From: Mucilaginibacter rubeus
Lineage (GTDB): Bacteria > Bacteroidota > Bacteroidia > Sphingobacteriales > Sphingobacteriaceae
NCBI RefSeq assembly: GCF_003286415.2
Contig: NZ_CP043450.1
Span: forward strand, 2,914,001-2,978,000
Reading direction: 5' to 3'
DNA length: 64,000 nucleotides
The position numbers were made by a program, and so were the translations under genes. Of this stretch, positions 8,046-15,398 are shown piece by piece (position 1 is the first letter of the stretch; the number at the start of each line of letters is the position of its first letter). The notes below the pieces were generated by a model that saw only the letters and a list, made by a program, of their open reading frames with translations, did not search any database and was not told the DNA's origin.

Positions 8046-8492
8046 TTATTTTACAGGGACGCTGAATTCTACATCCTCAGGAGGCAGGCATTGCTTGTCG
8101 CTGCACACCATATAATTTAGTGTGCCTTTAACCGAAGTTTGCCCGTTTTTAAGTTTTATTTTTTGCTGAAAAATTACCGATTGCTCAAAGTACTGCACAT
8201 TCATACTGAACGCCTTTTCATACTTACTGACAGCCTTAGGTTCTGAAGTGTTTCCGCTCAATGTATAGTCATCGCTTTTATCAAACGTAAACGAAGTTTT
8301 TACCGGGCCGCCATCAGCAACACGCTGCGAATAGATATGCCAGCCTTTTTCAATATCGGCCTTTATAAAAACGATGGCTTGCTCTTTGTCAATCTTTTTT
8401 GCCGCGTACGACCATTTTACCGGAGCAAGTATCTGCGAGTAAGCCACAGTGCCAATAACAGAAGTTAAAGCGGTAAGTATGAATTTCTTCAT
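8046..8492 (-). CDS. Stand-alone DsbD alpha-domain (nDsbD-like) thiol-redox protein
   Basis: A 148-residue exported protein with a signal peptide (cleavage near AYS-Q). The remainder matches the immunoglobulin-like N-terminal domain of thiol:disulfide interchange protein DsbD: EKGWHIYSQ early on and NYMVCSDKQCLPPED near the end. C130 and C135 are the expected redox pair. Full DsbD also has a membrane domain and a thioredoxin domain; both are absent here. In Bacteroidota such stand-alone domains are common and may relay electrons in the periplasm. The gene is directly controlled by the canonical SAM-I riboswitch at 8591-8709, tying it to methionine/SAM status. It is the first gene of the minus-strand arm opposite the encapsulin operon. 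Confidence 0.9.
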   Translation of the reverse strand: MKKFILTALTSVIGTVAYSQILAPVKWSYAAKKIDKEQAIVFIKADIEKGWHIYSQRVADGGPVKTSFTFDKSDDYTLSGNTSEPKAVSKYEKAFSMNVQYFEQSVIFQQKIKLKNGQTSVKGTLNYMVCSDKQCLPPEDVEFSVPVK

Positions 8493-8590
8493 TCGGTATA
8501 GTGATGATGTGGTTTATTCTCTTCTTTTTTGGGGTTCAGTAAACTTACCAGGAAAAGAGCTGTGGAGATATTTGTATAAACCTGTAGCAT

Positions 8591-8709
8591 CTTATCTTTC
8601 TCCCCTTGCCGGGAGCAGGAATTAGCACCTTTTACAATATTACAATATAAGGTATTGTACAGGTTGCCAAGACTTCATGGGGCCTTTCCCTCCGTCTTTT
8701 CTGGATAAG
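8591..8709 (-). promoter_or_regulatory. SAM-I riboswitch (S-box)
   Basis: Minus strand, canonical consensus in order: P1 CTTATC (8709 side), AGA, CGGAGGGAAAGGCCC, ATGAAG, TTGGCAACC, a P3 hairpin, AAAGGTGCTAATTCC, a P4 hairpin and the closing GATAAG. All the highly conserved internal-loop bases (GGAGGGA, GGCAACC, GGTGCTAA) are present. SAM-I elements usually switch off downstream genes when S-adenosylmethionine is plentiful. The aptamer is the start of the leader for the DsbD-alpha-like gene, about 100 nt upstream of its ATG. A promoter -7 box lies 20 nt upstream of the aptamer. Confidence 0.96.
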
Positions 8710-8728
8710 TGTTAAAGAACTGATGATG

Positions 8729-8736
8729 CAAACATA
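8729..8736 (-). promoter_or_regulatory. Promoter -7 element (TATGTTTG) for the SAM-I riboswitch transcript
   Basis: On the minus strand the octamer TATGTTTG is a perfect match to the Bacteroidota TAnnTTTG element. It lies 20 nt upstream of the first base of the riboswitch, which places transcription start just before the aptamer. The expected -33 TTTG is missing, and the inverted-repeat operator occupies that place. This suggests control by a bound regulator. Confidence 0.65.
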
Positions 8737-8765
8737 CAATAAAATCTATAATTCCTATAGATTTT
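8734..8765. promoter_or_regulatory. Operator-like inverted repeat in the encapsulin divergent promoter, copy 1
   Basis: The arms AAAATCTATA (8741-8750) and TATAGATTTT (8756-8765) are perfectly complementary, with a 5-bp spacer. The 17-nt box 8734-8750 recurs exactly at 7668-7684. The element lies between the -7 boxes of the two divergent transcripts and overlaps the -33 region on both sides. It is therefore well placed to regulate the encapsulin operon and the thiol-redox operon together. The identity of the regulator is unknown. Confidence 0.65.
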
Positions 8766-8780
8766 ATATAATTTATTTTA

Positions 8781-8788
8781 TATCATTG
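8781..8788 (+). promoter_or_regulatory. Candidate -7 element for the encapsulin operon
   Basis: TATCATTG differs by one base from TAnnTTTG. It lies about 70 nt upstream of the encapsulin ATG, and its -33 position falls in the right arm of the inverted repeat (8756-8765). The region is very AT-rich, so the call is tentative. Confidence 0.35.
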
Positions 8789-8856
8789 CAAAGCAGGTGT
8801 TAAACATTGAAAGCACCACCAAATCAGCTTTAAACACTTATTTCATTTATTAAAAA

Positions 8857-9777
8857 ATGCCCGATCAAAAACAAAAACAAACCGCTCTCGGCGACGTAGC
8901 CGCCAGACAGTTAGCAGTAGCCACCCGTACCGTTCCGCAGTTATCAACCATTACCCCTCGCTGGTTAACACATTTATTAAACTGGATCCCTGTTGAATCA
9001 GGCGTTTATCGTTTAAACAAAGTTGTTGATGCTAATAATGTAGAAGTTGATTGCTCTAACCGTGATGAGCGTGAGCTGCCATCTACCTATGTTGATTATG
9101 AAGAAAACCCGCGGGAGTATAACCTGAGCGCAGTAAATACAGTATTAGATGTGCATACCAGGGTATCTGATTTGTACAGTAAACCCTATAACCAGATCAG
9201 CGAGCAGTTACGCCTTACTATCGAGATTGTTAAAGAACGCCAGGAAAGCGAGCTGATCAACAATCCTGAATATGGCTTATTGAGCAGCGTAGCCTCATCG
9301 CAAAAGATAAAAACAAGGCTCGGCCCCCCTACTCCGGATGACTTTGACGAACTGATCACTAAAGTTTGGAAAGAACCCGGATTTTTCCTGCTGCATCCAT
9401 TAGCGATAGCCGCTTTCGGCCGCGAATGTACCCGCCGTGGTGTGCCGCCGCCAACAGTATCCTTATTTGGGTCACAATTTATTACCTGGCGAGGGATCCC
9501 GCTTATCCCATCCGATAAACTACCTATAGTAAATAACAAATCAAAGATCATCCTTTTGCGTACAGGCGAAAGCCGCCAGGGCGTGGTAGGTCTGTTTCAG
9601 CCTGGTTTGCCGGGCGAACAGTCACCAGGATTATCGGTGCGCTTTATGGGCATTAACAATAAGGCCATTGCTTCATACCTGGTATCGCTTTACTGCTCAT
9701 TAGCTGTTTTAGTTGATGATGCTATAGCTGTTTTGGAAGATGTTGATTTAGGTAACTATTATGAGTACAAATATTAA
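8857..9777 (+). CDS. srpI: Family 2A encapsulin shell protein (SrpI-like)
   Basis: This 306-residue protein has no signal peptide and shows the features of the sulfur-regulated SrpI type of encapsulin, an HK97-fold shell protein. These include the extended N-arm LATRT-like segment (VATRTVPQLSTITPRWLTHLLNW), the YVDYEENPREY region, the E-loop-like part with IKTRLGPPTPDDFDEL, and the C-terminal half beginning FFLLHPLAIAAFGRECTRRG. It has no inserted cyclic-nucleotide-binding domain, so it is Family 2A rather than 2B; the length is close to that of cyanobacterial SrpI. It assembles into a cytosolic protein shell. Its stop overlaps the start of the cysteine desulfurase by 17 bp, so translation is probably coupled. 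The AT-rich start region lacks a clear Shine-Dalgarno, as is usual in this phylum. Confidence 0.95.
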   Translation: MPDQKQKQTALGDVAARQLAVATRTVPQLSTITPRWLTHLLNWIPVESGVYRLNKVVDANNVEVDCSNRDERELPSTYVDYEENPREYNLSAVNTVLDVHTRVSDLYSKPYNQISEQLRLTIEIVKERQESELINNPEYGLLSSVASSQKIKTRLGPPTPDDFDELITKVWKEPGFFLLHPLAIAAFGRECTRRGVPPPTVSLFGSQFITWRGIPLIPSDKLPIVNNKSKIILLRTGESRQGVVGLFQPGLPGEQSPGLSVRFMGINNKAIASYLVSLYCSLAVLVDDAIAVLEDVDLGNYYEYKY

Positions 9778-11686
9778 TCCGGATAACCTGCCCAGTCTGC
9801 AGGAACTGGAACAACTGGCCAACCAGTTTTTTAAGGCCGGGCCGGGCGGCATTGTAAATCAATTGCCAGCTCAGCAAACGCCGGAAGTATTTCCATTGCC
9901 GGGCAGTATAGGTGATGCTGATTTATTGGGGCCGCAACACCAGGCCAACGTACCAGCTACGTCAATACCATCAAGTACTATTGGCGGTGGCGGTGTTTCG
10001 CCATCGGCTATTAATCAGAATAATGCCATTAACCTGAAGGATCCGCAAACCAGTTTCGCGGATCCTAATTTAAGCGCACATACTAATGCTTCGGAGCCTG
10101 TCCGGCATAGCCCGGTTAACACTTTTGGAGCGCAATTGCCCTCAAAACCCAGCTTTGGTTACGACTCATATTTGGTAAAAACAGATCTGATACCTAATGT
10201 GGCTTTAAAGCAAAATTTCGAGGTTGAGCAGCTTTCAACCGCTCCCCAAAATCTGCTCCACTTGCCTTATCAACAAGACCAGGGTTTTGAAGCGGACCTG
10301 AAGAAGATATTAAGCAATATTAGTACGTCAGGACCTTCAAAAGTGCTACCATTTAACGGTGCACCTTCCGCTACCGAAATCCCTTTTTATTTTTTATCGG
10401 ATAGCCATGGATTACCGGCAGTAAAATCCGACGAGAAAAGGGTTAAGCAGGTTGGTATCAGTAGCATTATCAGTCCGCCGTTTGATGTAAACATTGTAAG
10501 GCGCGATTTTCCGATTTTACAAGAACAGGTGAACGGGAAACAATTGGTATGGCTTGACAATGCAGCCACTACCCAAAAGCCCCGGCAGGTGATTGAGCGC
10601 ATTACCTATTTTTACGAGCACGAAAATTCAAATATCCACCGCGCCGCCCATGAACTGGCGGCAAGGGCAACGGATGCTTACGAGGGCGCACGCAAAAAAG
10701 TGCAAACCTTCCTGAACGCGGGATCAATTAACGAGATCATTTTTGTACGTGGCGCAACCGAAGCCATCAACCTTGTAGCCAAAACGTGGGGAGAGCAAAA
10801 TTTGGTTGCAGGTGATGAAATTGTTGTTAGCCAGCTTGAACACCACGCTAATATAGTTCCGTGGCAGCAGCTGGCGGCTAAAAAGGGTGTAAAAATTAAA
10901 GTGATCCCCGTTGATGACGATGGCCAGATCATCCTTGACGAATATGTAAAAATACTTGGCCCTAAAACCAAACTGGTTTCATTTACACAGGTATCAAATG
11001 CCTTAGGTACGGTCACGCCAGCCGCTCAAATTGTTCATCTCGCACATCTGGCCGGGGCCAAAGTATTGGTTGACGGCGCACAGTCTGTATCGCACATGCC
11101 GGTTGATGTACAGGCTTTAAATGCCGATTGGTTTGTATTTTCGGGACATAAAGTGTTCGGCCCTACAGGTATAGGTGTGCTTTACGGCAAAGAAGAGCTG
11201 CTCAATCAAACCCAACCCTGGCAAGGCGGAGGTAACATGATCAAGGATGTTACTTTTGAATACACCCAATACCATGATGCACCCGGACGCTTCGAGGCCG
11301 GAACCGGTAACATTGCAGACGCGGTTGGTCTTGGTGCGGCTATTGACTATGTTACCCGGCTGGGCATGCCTGCTATCGCCCAGTATGAACATTACCTGCT
11401 TGAATATGCTACTCATCTGCTAAAAGAAGTAAAAGGGATCCGGTTGATTGGTACCGCAAAAGAAAAAGCCAGCGTATTATCATTTGTGCTTGTGGGCTAC
11501 AAAACCGAAGAAGTTGGTCATGCTTTAAATGAACAAGGCATCGCCGTACGTTCAGGTCACCATTGCGCCCAGCCTATCTTAAGGCGCTTTGGTGTTGAAG
11601 CCACAGTGCGGCCCTCACTGGCATTCTATAATACTTGTGCCGAAATTGACCTGTTGGTAAATACTCTTCACAGTCTTAAAAGATAA
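9761..11686 (+). CDS. Encapsulated SufS-type cysteine desulfurase with long cargo-loading N-terminus (CyD cargo)
   Basis: A 641-residue protein. Residues 1 to about 230 are low-complexity, rich in Pro, Gln, Asn and Ser, and predicted disordered. They carry short conserved-looking motifs: LEQLAN at 16-21, FPLPG at 44-48 and YFL at 210-212. These match the type of motifs known for Family 2A cargo-loading domains. Residues about 235-641 are a complete SufS-like desulfurase: LDNAATTQKP at the start, PLP Lys464 in FSGHKVFGPTG, and catalytic Cys602 in RSGHHCAQP. The enzyme converts cysteine to alanine and persulfide sulfur; known encapsulated relatives deposit elemental sulfur inside the shell. It overlaps the shell gene and precedes serine acetyltransferase by 18 bp, consistent with one operon for making, cleaving and storing cysteine sulfur. 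Confidence 0.95.
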   Translation: MSTNINPDNLPSLQELEQLANQFFKAGPGGIVNQLPAQQTPEVFPLPGSIGDADLLGPQHQANVPATSIPSSTIGGGGVSPSAINQNNAINLKDPQTSFADPNLSAHTNASEPVRHSPVNTFGAQLPSKPSFGYDSYLVKTDLIPNVALKQNFEVEQLSTAPQNLLHLPYQQDQGFEADLKKILSNISTSGPSKVLPFNGAPSATEIPFYFLSDSHGLPAVKSDEKRVKQVGISSIISPPFDVNIVRRDFPILQEQVNGKQLVWLDNAATTQKPRQVIERITYFYEHENSNIHRAAHELAARATDAYEGARKKVQTFLNAGSINEIIFVRGATEAINLVAKTWGEQNLVAGDEIVVSQLEHHANIVPWQQLAAKKGVKIKVIPVDDDGQIILDEYVKILGPKTKLVSFTQVSNALGTVTPAAQIVHLAHLAGAKVLVDGAQSVSHMPVDVQALNADWFVFSGHKVFGPTGIGVLYGKEELLNQTQPWQGGGNMIKDVTFEYTQYHDAPGRFEAGTGNIADAVGLGAAIDYVTRLGMPAIAQYEHYLLEYATHLLKEVKGIRLIGTAKEKASVLSFVLVGYKTEEVGHALNEQGIAVRSGHHCAQPILRRFGVEATVRPSLAFYNTCAEIDLLVNTLHSLKR

Positions 11687-11704
11687 ACCACCAAAACCAC
11701 CACA

Positions 11705-12523
11705 ATGAAAGACGATAAGCTTGACAGTTTTATACAGTTGCTTTATGAAACTCATAAAGCCGAGTGGGAAGCTACTCCAAAGATCAGACAGTGCGTTGGC
11801 TGGCTGTCTGATCTGTTTGAGTTTCTATTCCCGAACAACCATGCCAACAAACTATCGATATACGGCGGGCACCTGAAAAAGAACCAGATAGATCTTGAAA
11901 ACATATTACTTAGCTACCTCGATCCAAAGGATCTTGATATTGAGGCTGCCGTAGCTTCGTTTTACGATTCATTGAACGAAATTTACGACCGTCTGCGGAA
12001 GGATGCCTCCATGATCTATGAAAAAGACCCGGCAGCGACCAGTGTACATGAGGTTATTGTTTCATACCCTGGCTTTTACGCTATAGCTGTTTATCGCATA
12101 GCGCATCAGCTTACACGGCTAAACATCCCTATTTTACCCAGGATATTATCTGAGCACGCGCATGGCCAAACCGGTGTAGATATCCATCCCAAAGCAGAAA
12201 TTGGAGTACCGTTCTGCATAGATCATGGCACAGGTATAGTAATTGGTGCAACAAGCATTATTGGAAAGTATGTTACGATTTATCAAGGTGTAACATTAGG
12301 GGCGGCACAAGTAAGCAAAGAATTATCCGAAACCAAAAGGCACCCAACAGTTGAGGATAACGTAGTGATTTATGCCCGCAGTACCATTTTAGGTGGACGT
12401 ACTGTTCTCGGTCATCATAGCGTAATTGGAGGCAGTGTGTTTTTAACAAAAAGTGTTCAGCCCTTTTCCCATGTTTTCAATACCCATCAATTACGAATTG
12501 AGGTAAAGGAAAACCTACAATAA
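11705..12523 (+). CDS. epsC: Serine O-acetyltransferase (EpsC/CysE-like)
   Basis: This 272-residue enzyme has an N-terminal helical region of about 130 residues and a left-handed beta-helix of hexapeptide repeats. Those repeats include DIHPKAEIGVPFCIDHGTG and GKYVTIYQGVTLGA, with catalytic His174 in DHGTG. The long helical N-terminus is the EpsC-type variant found with Family 2A encapsulins. It transfers acetyl from acetyl-CoA to serine, giving O-acetylserine, the acceptor used to fix sulfide into cysteine. It follows the desulfurase by 18 bp, so it is likely the third gene of the encapsulin operon. Confidence 0.94.
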   Translation: MKDDKLDSFIQLLYETHKAEWEATPKIRQCVGWLSDLFEFLFPNNHANKLSIYGGHLKKNQIDLENILLSYLDPKDLDIEAAVASFYDSLNEIYDRLRKDASMIYEKDPAATSVHEVIVSYPGFYAIAVYRIAHQLTRLNIPILPRILSEHAHGQTGVDIHPKAEIGVPFCIDHGTGIVIGATSIIGKYVTIYQGVTLGAAQVSKELSETKRHPTVEDNVVIYARSTILGGRTVLGHHSVIGGSVFLTKSVQPFSHVFNTHQLRIEVKENLQ

Positions 12524-12534
12524 ATTTTTTCAAT

Positions 12535-13836
12535 ATGGTTTCTAAACTTAGCTCATCAGAGATAATACACTTTTTGCTTATCCTGCTTATCATCCTGATA
12601 CCTGCAAGGCTATTGGGTGAGCTATGCCGCAGGTACAAACTACCTGCCATCATTGGCGAGATTTTCGCCGGGATTATTGTAGGCCCTACCGTAGTTGGGG
12701 CCTTGGCTCCCGGTCTTTTTAATGGTGTGTTTCTATCAACGCCTCATGCCTTCCAGGCATTTGACGGCATTGCCAACATAGGTATTATTTTACTGATGTT
12801 CATTGCAGGCTTTGAGGTAGATCTGAAGCAGATCAGACAGAACGGAAAGCAGGCTATCAGTATCAGCCTTACCGGTATCTTATTCCCGTTTGCCATCGGC
12901 TTTGGCTCTGTTTGGTTTTTATATCAGAGTCATTTTGCCAATGGCTTTAATAACCAACTGGTAACTTCACTATTTTTTGGCACAGCGCTTTCTATCACCG
13001 CGCTATCGGTGATCACCAAAATATTGCTCGATCTGGACCTGCTCAACACGCGGATAGGCAATATTGTGCTTACATCGGCTATGGTGGATGATTTTCTGGG
13101 TTGGATCTTGTTTTCGGTAATCATTCAACTGATGAACGTAGGCAAAGGCGACGCTTCATTTTGGGCAGTGAGCATAGTTGTACTTTACGCGGTTTTCATG
13201 CTTACCGGCGGGCGTTGGCTTATTCATAAACTATTAGCCTTGGCCGGCAAAGGCGAGAAACCAGGGCGGGTGCTTACTATGTCTGTTTGCTTGTGCTTGA
13301 TCAGCGCATGCGTTACCGAAGGGCTTGGTGTACGTGGCATCTTCGGCGCCTTTTTGGTAGGTATCGGCATTAATGATTCCCCATATTTTACCGAGAAACA
13401 TAAGCACGTTTTACACCAGTTTACCATTAATGTATTGGCTCCATTATTTTTTGCTTCAGTTGGTTTAAGGCTAAACTTCATAGCCAATTTCGACATGGAA
13501 GTTGTAGTGATCATTCTGGTTATAGCCTGCCTGGCTAAATTAGTAGGTGCCGGAATTGGAAGTGCGATGAGCGGCATGAGTAAAAACGAATCGATAGCTG
13601 TAGCCTTTGGGATGAATGCCAGGGGTTCGCAGGAAATAGTTTTAGGATTGCTGGCTTTACAGGCCAAAATCATCAGCGGGCCAGTGTTTGAGGGCTTGGT
13701 AGTAATGACCGTAGCCACCATGATCATCTCGGGACCGATCATGAAACATTATTTTCTGAAAGAACAAAAAAAGCAGTCGGCTCAGGAGGCTTTAGCGCAA
13801 CCCATACATGCTAAAACTATCCAGGATTTGTTGTGA
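12535..13836 (+). CDS. Kef/CPA2-type cation:proton antiporter
   Basis: A 433-residue membrane protein with about 12 hydrophobic segments. It has the CPA2 signature LPAIIGEIFAGIIVGP at 36-51, GFEVD at about 91-95, and typical helices DFLGW and FGMNARGSQEIVLG towards the end. There is no TrkA-N or other regulatory domain after the membrane part. It exchanges monovalent cations for protons. It starts 11 bp after the serine acetyltransferase, in the same direction, so is probably co-transcribed with the encapsulin genes. That link may reflect a need for ion or pH balance, or be incidental. Confidence 0.92.
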   Translation: MVSKLSSSEIIHFLLILLIILIPARLLGELCRRYKLPAIIGEIFAGIIVGPTVVGALAPGLFNGVFLSTPHAFQAFDGIANIGIILLMFIAGFEVDLKQIRQNGKQAISISLTGILFPFAIGFGSVWFLYQSHFANGFNNQLVTSLFFGTALSITALSVITKILLDLDLLNTRIGNIVLTSAMVDDFLGWILFSVIIQLMNVGKGDASFWAVSIVVLYAVFMLTGGRWLIHKLLALAGKGEKPGRVLTMSVCLCLISACVTEGLGVRGIFGAFLVGIGINDSPYFTEKHKHVLHQFTINVLAPLFFASVGLRLNFIANFDMEVVVIILVIACLAKLVGAGIGSAMSGMSKNESIAVAFGMNARGSQEIVLGLLALQAKIISGPVFEGLVVMTVATMIISGPIMKHYFLKEQKKQSAQEALAQPIHAKTIQDLL

Positions 13837-13886
13837 CTTCAAGAAGAATTAATTGCATGAATATACAGTACAATTGTCAAAGCAAA

Positions 13887-13916
13887 ATGGGCGGCCTCCC
13901 TATAGAGGCAGCCCAT
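13887..13916. terminator. Bidirectional terminator hairpin
   Basis: ATGGGC-G-GCCTC and GAGGC-A-GCCCAT form an 11-bp stem with one mismatch and a 6-nt loop. It sits between the convergent antiporter (+) and alcohol dehydrogenase (-) genes. Upstream AAAA provides a U-run for the minus transcript. Confidence 0.75.
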
Positions 13917-13971
13917 CATCAATTACGGTATCGTTTACTACAATTAAACTATCAATAACTCGAAAAGAAAC

Positions 13972-15006
13972 CTAAGGTTTTGCTATTTCCAGAACTATCC
14001 TTCCGTTTATTTCGCCTCGTTTCATTTCGTTAAAAACCTCGTTAATATTTTCGAGTTTTTCGGCCCTGACGGTAGCTTTAACTTTTCCTTCTATCGCAAA
14101 GGCTATAGCTTCCTGCATATCTATCCTGGTACCAACAATTGAACCGCGGATGGTATAACGATTAAGCACGGTGTTAAATATGGAAAGGTCAAAGTTACCA
14201 GGCGGCAGGCCGGTTAATGATATAGTCCCCTTACGTCGTAATGCAGTTAATGCCTGGTTAAAGGCAATGGGTGATACTGCAGTTACCAGTACCCCGTGCA
14301 TGCCCCCGGTATGTTTTTTTATATAAGCACCAGGATCTTCTTCGAGCGCATTCACAACGATATCAGCCCCAAGTTCTTGTGCGAGCTGCAATTTATCATT
14401 AGCAACGTCAATTGCAGCCACATGTAACCCCATAGCCTTTGCATATTGTACGGCCATATGCCCCAAACCGCCGATCCCCGAAATCGCGATCCAGTCTCCC
14501 GGTTTGGTATCAGTTTCCTTTATACCTTTGTAAACGGTAACACCGGCACAAATTACAGGTGCAACTTCAAGAAAATTAATATTGGCAGGAAATCGTGCTA
14601 CGTAACGGGCGTCAGCAACTACATATTCTGCATACCCACCATCAACGCTGTAGCCCCCGTTTTTCTGGCTTTCGCAAAGCGTTTCCCAACCGGTAAAACA
14701 ATATTCGCAACAACCGCAGGCACTAAATAACCAGGGCACACCAACAATGTCACCCTCTTTCAAATTTTTGACATTTGCCCCCAGCGCGGCAACATAACCT
14801 ATTGCCTCATGGCCGGGGATAAGCGGTAATTTGGGTTTTACCGGCCAGTCGCCTTCGCAGGCATGCAAATCTGTATGACATACACCGCAAGTAATCACTT
14901 TAACTAATATCTGATCATTTCCGGGTTCTTTTACAGGAACCTGTTCTATGGCCAGTGGTTGGCCAAAAGCATGCAGAACCGCTGCCTTCATTGTTTTTGG
15001 TATCAT
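13972..15006 (-). CDS. adhP: Zinc-dependent alcohol dehydrogenase (AdhP-like)
   Basis: 344 residues, the usual length of bacterial medium-chain zinc ADHs. The catalytic zinc region CGVCHTDLHACEGDW is near residue 37, with GHEAIG after it. The structural zinc cysteines are present in SACGCCEYCFTGWETLCE, and the Rossmann motif GIGGLGHMAVQYAKAMG is near 175. It oxidises primary alcohols or reduces aldehydes with NAD. It is a single gene, convergent with the antiporter and divergent from the polysaccharide module. No pathway partner is adjacent. Confidence 0.95.
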   Translation of the reverse strand: MIPKTMKAAVLHAFGQPLAIEQVPVKEPGNDQILVKVITCGVCHTDLHACEGDWPVKPKLPLIPGHEAIGYVAALGANVKNLKEGDIVGVPWLFSACGCCEYCFTGWETLCESQKNGGYSVDGGYAEYVVADARYVARFPANINFLEVAPVICAGVTVYKGIKETDTKPGDWIAISGIGGLGHMAVQYAKAMGLHVAAIDVANDKLQLAQELGADIVVNALEEDPGAYIKKHTGGMHGVLVTAVSPIAFNQALTALRRKGTISLTGLPPGNFDLSIFNTVLNRYTIRGSIVGTRIDMQEAIAFAIEGKVKATVRAEKLENINEVFNEMKRGEINGRIVLEIAKP

Positions 15007-15398
15007 GATAAAAGGATTTGTTATCTCAAAAATATCATTTTAGTCGCTTATAAAATATAGCCTTTAGCACTATATAAAATGACATTAATCACCTGAAAAA
15101 CGAACTAATGATCTGGCTACGGCCTGTATGAGGAATGCCAACACCATATGCACTTGTTGAGAAGTTAATGCAAGCTCAAAGTGTATTTTTTATATTTTGA
15201 ACGTAACTGGCTAAAAATATCCCGGTTCTCTATTCTATAATCCAACTATTGTCAATATTCAGCGTATACAGGATACAATGAAATTTCACCTGGATTTAAT
15301 ATGAAAAAACTAATGCAGCCCGGGAATCCGCATTATGCGGTTTAAATAGACAAACACGGAGCTTTTATCCGTTTTCAAGTGCTGCCGAATTATCATTT
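15007..15398. other. Intergenic region, divergent promoters presumed
   Basis: A 392-bp AT-rich gap between the alcohol dehydrogenase (-) and the lipoprotein glycosidase (+). I found no RNA motif, strong inverted repeat or small ORF with support; it presumably holds the two promoters. Confidence 0.5.

Noticed and set aside
13224..13742. 172-codon minus-strand frame inside the antiporter gene
   Set aside because: Fully inside a well-supported gene on the other strand; no recognisable product.
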